Shown piece by piece: positions 8,500 to 16,228 of a stretch of DNA of 64,000 bases. The notes below the pieces were generated by a model, which saw only the letters and a program-made list of their open reading frames with translations, was not told the origin of the DNA and did no database searches. Each line of letters starts with the position of its first letter. The stretch's first letter is position 1. The DNA is taken from assembly GCF_030145815.1 (NCBI RefSeq), contig NZ_JAIXHL010000002.1:62001-126000 (forward strand). The letters are read 5' to 3'. The position numbers were made by a program, and so were the translations under genes. Source of the DNA: Sphingomonas sp. (lineage in GTDB: Bacteria; Pseudomonadota; Alphaproteobacteria; Sphingomonadales; Sphingomonadaceae).

Positions 8500-9377
8500 T
8501 GAGCATGTCGCTGGCGCCTGCGCCCATGAGCCCGCTGCTGTCCGACGGCGCCCCGCCGCTCGGCGACAGCGAGTTCGCGGCGATCGCGCGGATCATGATG
8601 ACTGAGGCACGCATCAGCCTGCCGACGACGAAGAAGGTGCTGGTGCATTCGCGCCTGTCGCGCCGTCTTCGCGAACGCAGACTGGCGTCGTTCAAGGACT
8701 ATATCGCCTTTGCCGAGAATGACGCGGAAGAGTTGCGGCTGCTGGTGACGGCGCTGACGACCAACCACACGCATTTCTTCCGCGAGAGCCATCACTTCGA
8801 CCATCTGCGCGACGTGCTGATGCCGAAGCTGAAGAGCGACCCCAGCCGCGCGCCAGTGCGGATGTGGTCGGCCGGCTGCTCGAGCGGCGAGGAAGTCTAC
8901 ACGCTGGCGATGACGCTGCTGGGCACCGACCGCCAACAGGCGGAATGGATGCGCAACCGCGATGTACGCCTGCTCGCGACCGATATCTCCGAGCCGGTGG
9001 TCAACGCGGCAGCGGAAGGCTTCTACGCTGCCGGCGGCGTCGACGGCGTGCCCGAGGCGTATCGCAAGGCGTGGATGGTGCCGGAAGGCAATGGCTATCG
9101 TATGGCCGAGGCGGCGCGCGCGCTGGTGACGGCGCGTCCGCTCAACCTGTTCGGCGAATGGCCGATGCGCCAGCGCTATGACGCGATCTTCTGTCGCAAC
9201 GTCATGATCTATTTCGACGACAGCGCGAAGGAAGAGCTGGAGGCGCGACTGGTCGATCTGCTCAAGCCGGGCGGCTACCTCTACATCGGGCACAGCGAGC
9301 GGCTGATCGGCCCGGCGGTGTCGCGGATGAAGAGCTGTGGCAACACCATCTATCAGCGCACGGACGGTGCCGCATGA
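8499..9377 (+). CDS. cheR: Chemotaxis methyltransferase CheR
   Basis: This 292-residue protein has an N-terminal helical CheR domain and a SAM-binding domain containing MWSAGCSSGEEVYTLAM, ATDISEPVV and the YDAIFCRNVMIYFD motif. It methylates glutamates of chemoreceptors for adaptation. The ATG overlaps the last base of the cheW stop (TAATG). There is no C-terminal TPR or pentapeptide-binding extension. Confidence 0.95.
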   Translation: MSMSLAPAPMSPLLSDGAPPLGDSEFAAIARIMMTEARISLPTTKKVLVHSRLSRRLRERRLASFKDYIAFAENDAEELRLLVTALTTNHTHFFRESHHFDHLRDVLMPKLKSDPSRAPVRMWSAGCSSGEEVYTLAMTLLGTDRQQAEWMRNRDVRLLATDISEPVVNAAAEGFYAAGGVDGVPEAYRKAWMVPEGNGYRMAEAARALVTARPLNLFGEWPMRQRYDAIFCRNVMIYFDDSAKEELEARLVDLLKPGGYLYIGHSERLIGPAVSRMKSCGNTIYQRTDGAA

Positions 9378-10426
9378 GGCCCGTTCGCGCCCTGATCGTC
9401 GATGACAGCCCGTCGATGCGGGCGGCCCTGACGCGCATCCTGTCCGGCGATCCCGAGATCGAGGTCGTCGGAGCAGCCCCCGAACCGCACACCGCGCGCG
9501 AAATGATCAAGGAACTCAATCCCGATGTCCTGACGCTCGACGTCGAGATGCCGGGGATGGACGGTCTGTCCTTCCTTGAGCGGATCATGCGGCTGCGCCC
9601 GATGCCGGTCGTCATGTGCTCGTCGCTGACCGCGGCAGGCGCGGAAGTGACGATTGAGGCACTGCGCCTCGGCGCGGTCGACTGCATCGCCAAGCCATCG
9701 GGCGGCCCGGTCGAGCTTGCGCTGGGTGCCGAACAGTTGCGCGCCACGGTCAAGGGAGCAGCGCGCTCCCAGGCACGGCGCGGCCTGTCGTCAGTGGCGC
9801 CCGTGTCGCACACGCCCGCTCCGGCGGCGAGCCAGGCACCGTTCCGCGACGTCGTGATCGCAATCGGCGCATCGACGGGCGGCGTGGAAGCCTTGTTCCG
9901 CGTGCTCGGGGAACTGCCGACCGATTGTCCGCCAGTGCTCGTCGTTCAGCATATGCCGGCCGCATTCACCGCCAGCTTCGCCGCCCGGCTCGACCGCGGC
10001 TGCGCGGTCCGCGTGGTGGAGGCGACGGACGGTGCACGGCTGCAGCGCGGCACGGTCTATATCGCGCCCGGCGGGTCGCATCACATGGTGCTCGAGGGCG
10101 GCACGACCGGCCGGATCAAGCTGGTCGCCGCCGACCCGGTCAACGGCCACCGCCCGTCGGTCGATATGTTGTTCGATTCCGTCGCCAAGCTGGGCAAGGG
10201 TGCCGTCGCCGCGATCCTGACCGGCATGGGCAGCGATGGGGCGAGCGGCATGCTGGCGATGCGCCAGGCCGGCGCGCGCACCTTTGGCCAGACCCGCGAA
10301 GATTGCGTCGTGTGGGGGATGCCGCGTGCGGCCCTTCAGCTCGGCGCGGTCGAAACCGAAACCAGCCTGTCAGCCATGGCAGGTGCCATCCTCGCCGCTT
10401 CGCGCGGCAAGTATCAGGAGCGTTAA
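9374..10426 (+). CDS. cheB: Chemotaxis methylesterase CheB
   Basis: A 350-residue two-domain protein. The N-terminal receiver has phosphoacceptor Asp56 in LTLDVEMPGMDG. A linker at about 125-155 leads to the methylesterase domain, with nucleophile Ser167 in IGASTGGVEAL, His193 in VVQHMP and the Asp in GMGSDGASGM. It removes receptor methyl groups (or deamidates) when phosphorylated by CheA. It overlaps cheR by four bases. Confidence 0.95.
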   Translation: MRPVRALIVDDSPSMRAALTRILSGDPEIEVVGAAPEPHTAREMIKELNPDVLTLDVEMPGMDGLSFLERIMRLRPMPVVMCSSLTAAGAEVTIEALRLGAVDCIAKPSGGPVELALGAEQLRATVKGAARSQARRGLSSVAPVSHTPAPAASQAPFRDVVIAIGASTGGVEALFRVLGELPTDCPPVLVVQHMPAAFTASFAARLDRGCAVRVVEATDGARLQRGTVYIAPGGSHHMVLEGGTTGRIKLVAADPVNGHRPSVDMLFDSVAKLGKGAVAAILTGMGSDGASGMLAMRQAGARTFGQTREDCVVWGMPRAALQLGAVETETSLSAMAGAILAASRGKYQER

Positions 10427-10816
10427 ATGCCCGCCGCGTCAGCTATCCGAGTCATGGTCGTCGACGACCAGACCAGTATGCGCGCGATGATTCGTCGCGC
10501 CCTTCAGGATTTCGGGTTCAAGGACATTCGCGACAAGGCGACCGCGCCCGAAGCGCTGTCGGCGATGCGTGTCGATCGCGTCCACCTGATCATCTCGGAC
10601 TATAACATGCCCGAGATGGACGGACTCGAGTTCCTGGAAACGGTCCGCAACGATTCCGTGCTCGCCAAAACCGTGTTCATCATGCTCACCGGCTCGTCCG
10701 ACCGCGAGGTCGTGGCGAAGGCGGCGGCATTGGGCGTCAACAACTACCTCGTGAAGCCGTTTGCGCCCGCCGCGCTCAAGGAAAAGATCGAGCGCGTCTT
10801 CGGTGATCTGTCATGA
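10427..10816 (+). CDS. cheY: Chemotaxis response regulator CheY (second copy)
   Basis: A 129-residue single receiver with DD at 13-14, phosphoacceptor Asp58 in IISDYNMPEMDG, Thr in FIMLTGSS and Lys in NYLVKPFAP. It starts one base after the cheB stop and overlaps cheD. Its MIRRALQDFGFKDIR region is closer to classical motor-binding CheY proteins than the first copy, so it may be the output regulator; that is inference from resemblance only. Confidence 0.92.
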   Translation: MPAASAIRVMVVDDQTSMRAMIRRALQDFGFKDIRDKATAPEALSAMRVDRVHLIISDYNMPEMDGLEFLETVRNDSVLAKTVFIMLTGSSDREVVAKAAALGVNNYLVKPFAPAALKEKIERVFGDLS

Positions 10817-11346
10817 GTGTTGCGACCGCCGGCAAGATTTCGATCATTCAGGGTGAGTTCGCCGTGATCGCGAAGCCCGACATGGTGATCTCGACCCTGC
10901 TGGGGTCGTGCATCGCCGTGTGCCTGCACGATGCGCGCTCGCGGATCGGCGGGATGAATCACTTCCTGCTGGGGGAGCCGAGCCCGGACCACAAGGTCAG
11001 CCAAGCCGAGCTGCAGCGCTATGGCGTGCACGCGATGGAACTGCTGATCAACGGCATGATGAAGGCCGGTGCCGAGCGCTCGCAACTGCGTGCGCACATG
11101 TATGGCGGCGCCAACATCATCGCCGGGCTTGGCGGGATCGGCACGGCCAATGCCGCCTTTGCGCTGCGCTTTCTGCAGACCGAAGGCATCGCCATCGGCC
11201 ACAACGACACTGGTGGGACACAGCCGCGCAAGGTCGAGTTCCGCCCCTATGACGGGAAAATTCGATGCACCTATGTCGCGGAGCCGCCGCCCGTCACCGT
11301 CCCGCCGAAGATGCCGGCGCATGGCGGCGAAATCGACCTGTTCTAA
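10813..11346 (+). CDS. cheD: Chemoreceptor glutamine deamidase CheD
   Basis: A 177-residue deamidase with the catalytic Cys in LLGSCIAVCLHD, His in GGMNHFLLGE and the later MYGGANII and GGTQPRKVEF motifs. CheD deamidates receptor glutamines and in some species stimulates CheC, which is not found here. The gene overlaps cheY by four bases. Confidence 0.93.
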   Translation: MSVATAGKISIIQGEFAVIAKPDMVISTLLGSCIAVCLHDARSRIGGMNHFLLGEPSPDHKVSQAELQRYGVHAMELLINGMMKAGAERSQLRAHMYGGANIIAGLGGIGTANAAFALRFLQTEGIAIGHNDTGGTQPRKVEFRPYDGKIRCTYVAEPPPVTVPPKMPAHGGEIDLF

Positions 11347-11357
11347 AGGGGTTAGCA

Positions 11358-11672
11358 ATGCAAGAACACAACGCCCCAGCCTCCGGAACCGACCCGCTGG
11401 TCGGCGCGCTGCACAGCGCGGTCGCCGGCGAGCTGCGTCATGTCCGCGCCATGATTGAGGAACTCGCCGAGGTGCTGGTCGGCGACGAACATTTCGTCGA
11501 CCGCTATCTCGACAAGCTGCAGGCATTCGATCTGCTCGTCCAGAGCACCGAAGAAAGCGCAGCCGTGCTCGACCGTCTCGCGGCGGGGGCCTGCACGCAC
11601 ACCGCGATCGCGCCGGTGCGCCTGGGCCAGATCCATGAGCGGCTGCACACGGCGCTGAAGGCGGCGCACTGA
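11358..11672 (+). CDS. Unknown small protein of the chemotaxis operon
   Basis: A 104-residue, probably all-helical acidic protein. The first half contains ALHSAVAGELRHVRAMIEELAEVLVGDEHFVDRYLDKLQ, followed by DLLVQSTEESAAVLDRLA. There is no membrane segment or signal peptide. The start ATG at 11358 follows cheD by 11 bases with an AGGGG ribosome site. It lies between cheD and motB in a continuous operon, so a role in chemotaxis or stator control is likely. The conserved-looking His and acidic residues on amphipathic helices suggest a CheZ-, HPt- or chaperone-like four-helix fold, but I recognise no family. Confidence 0.75.
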   Translation: MQEHNAPASGTDPLVGALHSAVAGELRHVRAMIEELAEVLVGDEHFVDRYLDKLQAFDLLVQSTEESAAVLDRLAAGACTHTAIAPVRLGQIHERLHTALKAAH

Positions 11673-11674
11673 CC

Positions 11675-12526
11675 ATGGCCAGCCAGGCACCCAACGCGCG
11701 GCCCATCGTGATCCGCAAGGTCAAGAAGGTGGTCGGCGGCCATCATGGTGGTGCGTGGAAGGTTGCCTATGCCGATTTCGTGACTGCGATGATGGCGTTT
11801 TTCATGCTGCTCTGGCTGATCAGCAATCCCGACAAGGAAACGCTGAAGGGCTTGGCCGACTATTTCTCGCCCGGCCCGCCGATGGTGGGCGCGGCCGGTA
11901 GTGCTGCCGGCGGTGCCCAGGCAGGCTCGGGGGGACACGGCCGCGCGAAGAATGCCGATCAGGCGCAGGCCAAGGGCGTTCCCGCGATGGACGCGCAAAG
12001 CGTCGGCACCGCGCGCGGCGGGTCGGCGACGATCCCCGACGCGACGCTGCGCGTCCTGGCGCAGGAGCTGCGCGTCTCGCTCGATGCGATCGCCAGCGAC
12101 ACGAGTGCCCAGCAGAAGATCGAGTCGGACGAGGACGGTCTGCGCATCACGCTGATGGACAGCGTGCGTCAGCCGATGTTCCGCCCCGGCACCGCGCAGC
12201 TCAACGATCGTGCCCGCCGTCAGCTCAACACGGTTGCCGAGAAACTCGCCCGGTCGGGCGCGCGCCTGACGGTCGAGGGGCATACCGATGGCGCGGGCGG
12301 GGACAATGAAGCCAATTGGCGGCTGTCGGGAGAGCGCGCGCTGGCCGCACGGTCGACGCTGCTGAGCGGCGGCATCACCGCTGACCGCATCGCCGGCGTC
12401 ATGGCGCGCGGCGCGAGCCAGCCGCTCTACCCGGGCGAGCCCGACCGCGCGGAAAACCGCCGCATCACGATCATCGTCAAAGGCGAGTCCCCCGCCACCC
12501 CCGCCGATTCAAGCTTCAAGCTGTGA
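11675..12526 (+). CDS. motB: Flagellar motor stator protein MotB
   Basis: This 283-residue protein has a cytoplasmic N-terminus with the HHGGAWKVAYADFVTAMMAFFMLLWL helix, which contains the essential proton-binding Asp. A periplasmic linker (about 65-110) and a C-terminal OmpA-like peptidoglycan-binding domain (EGHTDGAGGDNEANWRLSGERA) follow. It anchors the stator to the cell wall. It starts two bases after the unknown 104-residue gene and is separated from motA by the che genes. Confidence 0.95.
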   Translation: MASQAPNARPIVIRKVKKVVGGHHGGAWKVAYADFVTAMMAFFMLLWLISNPDKETLKGLADYFSPGPPMVGAAGSAAGGAQAGSGGHGRAKNADQAQAKGVPAMDAQSVGTARGGSATIPDATLRVLAQELRVSLDAIASDTSAQQKIESDEDGLRITLMDSVRQPMFRPGTAQLNDRARRQLNTVAEKLARSGARLTVEGHTDGAGGDNEANWRLSGERALAARSTLLSGGITADRIAGVMARGASQPLYPGEPDRAENRRITIIVKGESPATPADSSFKL

Positions 12527-12536
12527 GCCGACGACC

Positions 12537-12986
12537 ATGAAGAAGATCCTCTTCCCTCTGATCCTCCTGATCACCGGCGGTGCTATCGGAGCCGGCAGCG
12601 GCTATGCGACCAACTTCTTCCTCGGCGCGCCGGCCGGCGCCACCACGGCAAAGCCCGAACCGGTCGAGGAAGAGCCGGGCAAGTTCGTGACCGTCCCGCC
12701 GATGACGGCCCCGCTGGTGCTCAAGGACGGAAAGCTGTCAGGCTATGCCACGTTCGAAATCCAGCTGGAGGTCGATGAAAGCCAAGTTGACGCCGTGACT
12801 GCGCGCCTGCCCTTCCTGCAGCACGCGATCAACCTGCGCACGTTCAAGGTGCCGCTGGCCGCCGGCAACGATGGGATGTTGCCCGACCTCGACAATTTCC
12901 GCCGCGTGGTGATCGAGGCCGCGCGTGAGGCGATCGGCCCCGACAAGGTGCGCAAGGTCGCGATCACAAAGGCGGAGCCAGCCTGA
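12537..12986 (+). CDS. fliL: Flagellar basal body-associated protein FliL
   Basis: A 149-residue single-pass membrane protein: positively charged start, hydrophobic helix ILFPLILLITGGAIGAGSGYATNFF, a Pro/Glu-rich linker and a periplasmic domain with the SGYATFEIQLEV strand and the LRTFKVPLA region expected of FliL. FliL surrounds the stator and improves torque. It follows motB by 10 bases and shares a TGATG junction with the downstream PilZ gene. In many bacteria the next gene would be fliM; here it is not. Confidence 0.88.
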   Translation: MKKILFPLILLITGGAIGAGSGYATNFFLGAPAGATTAKPEPVEEEPGKFVTVPPMTAPLVLKDGKLSGYATFEIQLEVDESQVDAVTARLPFLQHAINLRTFKVPLAAGNDGMLPDLDNFRRVVIEAAREAIGPDKVRKVAITKAEPA

Positions 12987-13624
12987 TGTATAGCGAGCAC
13001 CCTGAGCGCTGGAAGACTGCGCCAACCGCGATCGACGACCGGCGTAGTGGCGGCGAGACTCGCCTCGTCACCACCCTGCTCGTCGGGCGTCTGGTGACGC
13101 CGCACGGCGATGTCGTGTGCCGGGTCCGCAACATTTCGGAGAGCGGCGCCCGCGTGGAATGCCCGATCGCGCTGGCGCGCGGCGACGCGGTGCAGCTCGA
13201 ACTGCGCGGCGCCCCGCTGCTTGATGCCGAAATTGCATGGTCGCAGGGCGGGGCTTCGGGCCTGCGCTTTCTGTCCCAGGTTCCAGCAGAGGTCATTCTC
13301 AAGCCCGAGCCGTGCAAACAGGGCTGGCACAACCGCCTGCCCCGGCTCGATGCCGAATGCGGGGTGCTGGTGACGTGCGACGGTCGGCGCATCGCCGCAA
13401 CGCTGCGCGACATCAATCAGCGCGGGATGCGGGTCGATGGGCTCAATCGCACGTTGACCCAAGGCACGCTGTCGGTGCACATCCCCCAGCTGGGCACGGT
13501 GAACGCCGCAGTGCGCTGGCAGCGCGAGGATGCGGCGGGGCTGCAGTTCCTGACGCCGCTGCGCTTCGAAGTCCTGTCGGCGTGGTTGATCGATCCCAGC
13601 AGCCGGTTCGGGCGGCGAACTTGA
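12986..13624 (+). CDS. Tandem PilZ-domain protein
   Basis: A 212-residue soluble protein made of two PilZ-like beta-barrels. The first contains NISESGARVE (matching the N/DxSxxG motif) after a basic DDRRSGG segment; the second contains DINQRGMRVDG, a degenerate version. PilZ domains bind cyclic di-GMP, though the spacing of the arginine motif is not canonical, so binding is uncertain. It is the last gene of the motA-fliL run and is convergent with fliP, one base apart. A motor brake (YcgR-like) role is plausible but inferred from position. Confidence 0.8.
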   Translation: MYSEHPERWKTAPTAIDDRRSGGETRLVTTLLVGRLVTPHGDVVCRVRNISESGARVECPIALARGDAVQLELRGAPLLDAEIAWSQGGASGLRFLSQVPAEVILKPEPCKQGWHNRLPRLDAECGVLVTCDGRRIAATLRDINQRGMRVDGLNRTLTQGTLSVHIPQLGTVNAAVRWQREDAAGLQFLTPLRFEVLSAWLIDPSSRFGRRT

Positions 13625-13625
13625 G

Positions 13626-14375
13626 CTAACCCGATCCGAAACTTCGGATCAGGCTGCCCGCGACCAACGCCCAACCATCGACCAGCACGAAGAAGATGAT
13701 CTTGCACGGCAACGCGATCGTTGTCGGTGGCAGCATCATCATACCCATCGCCATCAGCACCGCCGACACGGCCAGGTCGATGACGAGGAACGGCAACAGC
13801 AGCAGAAAACCGATCTCGAACGCACGGCGCAGTTCGGAGATCATGAAGGCCGGAATCAACGTGCCCAGCGGCACTTCGGCCCGCGTCTTGGCGGGCTGGG
13901 CGGCAAGTCCGTTGAACAGGGCGATGTCGTCGTCGCGCACCTGGCTCAGCATGAACTTGCGGAACGGCGCCGCGGTCTTTTCGAATGCCACGTCCTCGCT
14001 GATCTTGCCCTCGGTATAGGGCTTGATGCCTGCGGTCCACGCCGCCTCCAGCGTCGGCGTCATCACGAACATCGACAGGAACAGCGCCAGGCTGATGATC
14101 ACCGGATTCGGCGGCACACCCTGCGCGCCAAGGCCGGTGCGCAGCAGCGACAGCGCGACGACGATGCGGGTGAACGACGTCACCGTCATCAGGATGCCCG
14201 GCGCCAGGCTGAGCACGGTCAGCAGCGCGACCATGCCGATCGCCTTGCCGCTCAGGGACCCGCTGACCGCCTCCAGCGCCGATCCCCCTGCCCCGTCGCC
14301 GCCCGTTGCGGCCGCAGCCGTCAGCGGGGCAAACAGCAGGACAGCCGTAAGGCCGTAGCGCAACAGCTTAGGCAT
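13626..14375 (-). CDS. fliP: Flagellar export gate protein FliP
   Basis: A 249-residue polytopic protein with an N-terminal signal-type helix, then the LSLAPGILMTVTSFTRIVVALSLLRTGLG helix and a C-terminal AVLMAMGMMMLPPTTIALPCKIIFF block, both diagnostic of FliP. With FliQ and FliR it forms the export gate. The ATG at 14375 is chosen because it overlaps the end of fliO by eight bases and starts the signal helix; an extension upstream would run through fliO in another frame. Confidence 0.94.
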   Translation of the reverse strand: MPKLLRYGLTAVLLFAPLTAAAATGGDGAGGSALEAVSGSLSGKAIGMVALLTVLSLAPGILMTVTSFTRIVVALSLLRTGLGAQGVPPNPVIISLALFLSMFVMTPTLEAAWTAGIKPYTEGKISEDVAFEKTAAPFRKFMLSQVRDDDIALFNGLAAQPAKTRAEVPLGTLIPAFMISELRRAFEIGFLLLLPFLVIDLAVSAVLMAMGMMMLPPTTIALPCKIIFFVLVDGWALVAGSLIRSFGSG

Positions 14376-14832
14376 GACGCGCGATCCGGGCATTGGCGAA
14401 GCTGTGGAACCGTTCGAGGTTGCTGAGGAATGCGGTCGATCCGGCGGTGTCGCCGCCGTCGCGCGCTGCGTCGAACGTCGCGACCGGTTCGGGCTCGACC
14501 AGCGCCGCAAAGGCGGGCGCGGCCTTGGGCGCAGGCGTATCGATCACGCGCAGCGCCGGGGCATCGGTGCGTGCCTCATGCAGCACGACATTCCCCTCCG
14601 GCGCCATCAGCACGAGATGTTCGACATTGTCGCGACGGACGAGCAGCAGCGAGCGCTTCTGATCGACGGTCAGCCGCTCGACCACTTCGAGCCTTTTGTC
14701 CGGCGCGCCACCCGCGCCGAGGCGTCCGGGCAAGCGAATGTCGAAGCGGCGGACCGCCCACAGCGCGCCGGCCAGCAGGCCGAGCACGATCGCGAGCGCG
14801 CCGAACATGCGCAGCAGGGCAAGGATCGTCAT
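14368..14832 (-). CDS. fliO: Flagellar biosynthesis protein FliO
   Basis: A 154-residue protein with an N-terminal membrane helix (LLRMFGALAIVLGLLAGALWAVRRF) and a cytoplasmic domain with the LEVVERLTVDQKRSLLLVRRDNVEHLVL pattern of FliO. FliO stabilises FliP during gate assembly. It sits between fliN and fliP and overlaps both, consistent with a three-gene operon. Confidence 0.87.
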   Translation of the reverse strand: MTILALLRMFGALAIVLGLLAGALWAVRRFDIRLPGRLGAGGAPDKRLEVVERLTVDQKRSLLLVRRDNVEHLVLMAPEGNVVLHEARTDAPALRVIDTPAPKAAPAFAALVEPEPVATFDAARDGGDTAGSTAFLSNLERFHSFANARIARHA

Positions 14833-15086
14833 GCCACGGCACTCGCGGGCAGGACTTCGGAGATTTCGATCGACATATGCTCGCCGCTCACGATCACACG
14901 GCCCTTGGCGACCAAGGTATCGTTGACATAGATCAGCGTCGGGTCGGCGTCGGTGCTGTCGAGCGCGACGATCGCGCCGCGGCTCATCTTCAGCACCTGT
15001 CGGATCGGCAGCCGGGTGGAGCCCAGCACGATCGACAGTTCAACCATGATATCGTTGAGCACGGCGTTCCCCTGCGTGGTCGTCAT
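14829..15086 (-). CDS. fliN: C-ring protein FliN (short copy)
   Basis: An 85-residue SpoA-domain protein with the FliN core: MVELSIVLGSTRLPIRQVLKMSRGAIVALD, then YVNDTLVAKGRVIVSGEHMSIEISEVL. It lacks any N-terminal extension. FliN forms the lower C-ring and helps dock the FliH/FliI export complex. It overlaps fliO as ATGA. A second, longer fliN is present at 29202. Confidence 0.9.
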   Translation of the reverse strand: MTTTQGNAVLNDIMVELSIVLGSTRLPIRQVLKMSRGAIVALDSTDADPTLIYVNDTLVAKGRVIVSGEHMSIEISEVLPASAVA

Positions 15087-15101
15087 ACCGTGTTTATAGG
15101 G

Positions 15102-15114
15102 GGCAGATTTTGCC
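15102..15114 (-). promoter_or_regulatory. Candidate FlbD-type operator (minus-strand fliN side)
   Basis: On the minus strand the sequence is GGCAAAATCTGCC, flanked by further C/G that extend the inverted repeat. It sits next to a TATAAA at 15094-15099 (minus strand) upstream of fliN. Two close relatives occur at 15163 and 27512, all beside flagellar starts. Alternatively, with the flanking G residues it can be read as a GG-N10-GC sigma-54-like element. Confidence 0.45.
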
Positions 15115-15144
15115 CCCGGTCCGACCGACCCGGAAAAACTTGCC

Positions 15145-15150
15145 TATAAG
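15145..15150 (+). promoter_or_regulatory. Candidate -10-like TATAAG upstream of flgC
   Basis: TATAAG lies 47 bases before the flgC start, between the two GGCA...TGCC elements. No good -35 is visible. The assignment is pattern-based only. Confidence 0.25.
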
Positions 15151-15162
15151 AAAGCTGTCGGG

Positions 15163-15175
15163 GGCAATTCCTGCC
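15163..15175 (+). promoter_or_regulatory. Candidate FlbD-type operator (flgC side)
   Basis: GGCAATTCCTGCC lies 22 bases upstream of flgC. It differs at three positions from the element before fliF (27512) and belongs to the same 13-base family as 15102. With the preceding G run it also fits GG-N10-GC spacing of a sigma-54 promoter. Function is inferred from recurrence at flagellar promoters. Confidence 0.45.
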
Positions 15176-15196
15176 CGCCGCGCCGGATTTGGGATC

Positions 15197-15604
15197 ATGG
15201 ACCTCAAAACTGCCGTCTCTGTCTCCGCCTCGGGCTTGCGCGCGCAATCGCTGCGGATGCGCGTGATTGCGGAGAACCTCGCCAATCAGAGTTCGGTGTC
15301 GCAGACGCCGGGCGGCGACCCTTATCGCCGCCGTGTGGCAACTTTTGCCGCCGAGGTCGATCGCGCGACCGGCGCGACCAAGGTGTCGGTCAAGGGCGTC
15401 GCGACCGACAAGTCCGCATTCCAGCGCGTCTACCAGCCGGGCAACCCCGCTGCCGACGCCAAGGGCTATGTGAACATGCCGAACGTCAACGGCCTCGTCG
15501 AGACCGCCGACCTCAAGGCCGCGCAGCGTTCGTACGAAGCCAATCTCAGCGCCATCGAAGCCGCCAAGGGCATGACGATGCGCACCATCGACCTGCTGAA
15601 ATAA
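15197..15604 (+). CDS. flgC: Flagellar proximal rod protein FlgC
   Basis: A 135-residue rod protein with the conserved start VSASGLRAQSLRMRVIAENLANQ, a YVNMPNVN motif, and the C-terminal MRTIDLLK helix. The ATG at 15197 gives this standard N-terminus. It heads the flgC-fliE-fliQ-fliR-flhB operon, while flgB, its usual partner, is on the other strand 7 kb away. It is secreted by the flagellar type III system and has no signal peptide. Confidence 0.95.
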   Translation: MDLKTAVSVSASGLRAQSLRMRVIAENLANQSSVSQTPGGDPYRRRVATFAAEVDRATGATKVSVKGVATDKSAFQRVYQPGNPAADAKGYVNMPNVNGLVETADLKAAQRSYEANLSAIEAAKGMTMRTIDLLK

Positions 15605-15615
15605 GGGAAGCATCC

Positions 15616-15945
15616 ATGTCCATCGGAGCACTTGACGCCGCCACCGCCTATGGCCGGGCCGCCGGCGTATCGCCGCTCTCACGCGGTCCCGGCATTGGTG
15701 GCCCCGGCGCGACCGAGGCCCCGGCCGCGGGCGGCTTCGGCCAGCTCGTCCAGGGCATGGTCGGCGAGGCGTCGTCGAGCCTGAAGGCCGCCGAAACCGC
15801 TTCGACGCGCCAGATCGCCGGTAAGGGCGACCTGATCGACGTGGTGACCGCGATGGGCGCCGCCGAAGTCGCGCTCGACACCGTCGTCGCCGTGCGTGAC
15901 CGCGTCGTCAACGCATACTCCGAAATCATGCGGATGCAGATCTAG
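15616..15945 (+). CDS. fliE: Flagellar hook-basal body complex protein FliE
   Basis: A 109-residue protein whose second half (SSLKAAETASTRQIAGKGDLIDVVTAMGAAEVALDTVVAVRDRVVNAYSEIMRMQI) is the FliE signature. FliE joins the MS-ring to the rod and is an early export substrate. It follows flgC by 11 bases and precedes fliQ by 9, as in many alphaproteobacteria. Confidence 0.95.
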   Translation: MSIGALDAATAYGRAAGVSPLSRGPGIGGPGATEAPAAGGFGQLVQGMVGEASSSLKAAETASTRQIAGKGDLIDVVTAMGAAEVALDTVVAVRDRVVNAYSEIMRMQI

Positions 15946-15954
15946 GCCCGCGCG

Positions 15955-16221
15955 ATGGACGCCAACTCCGCCATCGAACTCGCGCGCGCCGCGCTGATCC
16001 TGACGCTGACCGTCGCCGGGCCGCTGCTGTTCGCCGCGCTGTTCACCGGCCTCATCATCGGCCTGCTCCAGGCGCTGACGCAGATTCAGGAACAGACGCT
16101 GACCTTCGTGCCCAAGATCATCATCATGGGGATCACCCTGCTGCTCAGCTTTCCGATGATCGGCGGCGCACTCGGCGACTTCATGCGCGTGCTGAGCGAC
16201 AAGATCGTGCAGGGCGGCTGA
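15955..16221 (+). CDS. fliQ: Flagellar export gate protein FliQ
   Basis: An 88-residue two-helix membrane protein with the conserved FTGLIIGLLQALTQIQEQTLTFVPKI loop between its hydrophobic segments. It is a structural part of the FliPQR gate. Length is normal, and spacing to fliE and fliR is under 10 bases. Confidence 0.95.
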   Translation: MDANSAIELARAALILTLTVAGPLLFAALFTGLIIGLLQALTQIQEQTLTFVPKIIIMGITLLLSFPMIGGALGDFMRVLSDKIVQGG

Positions 16222-16228
16222 CCGCAAC

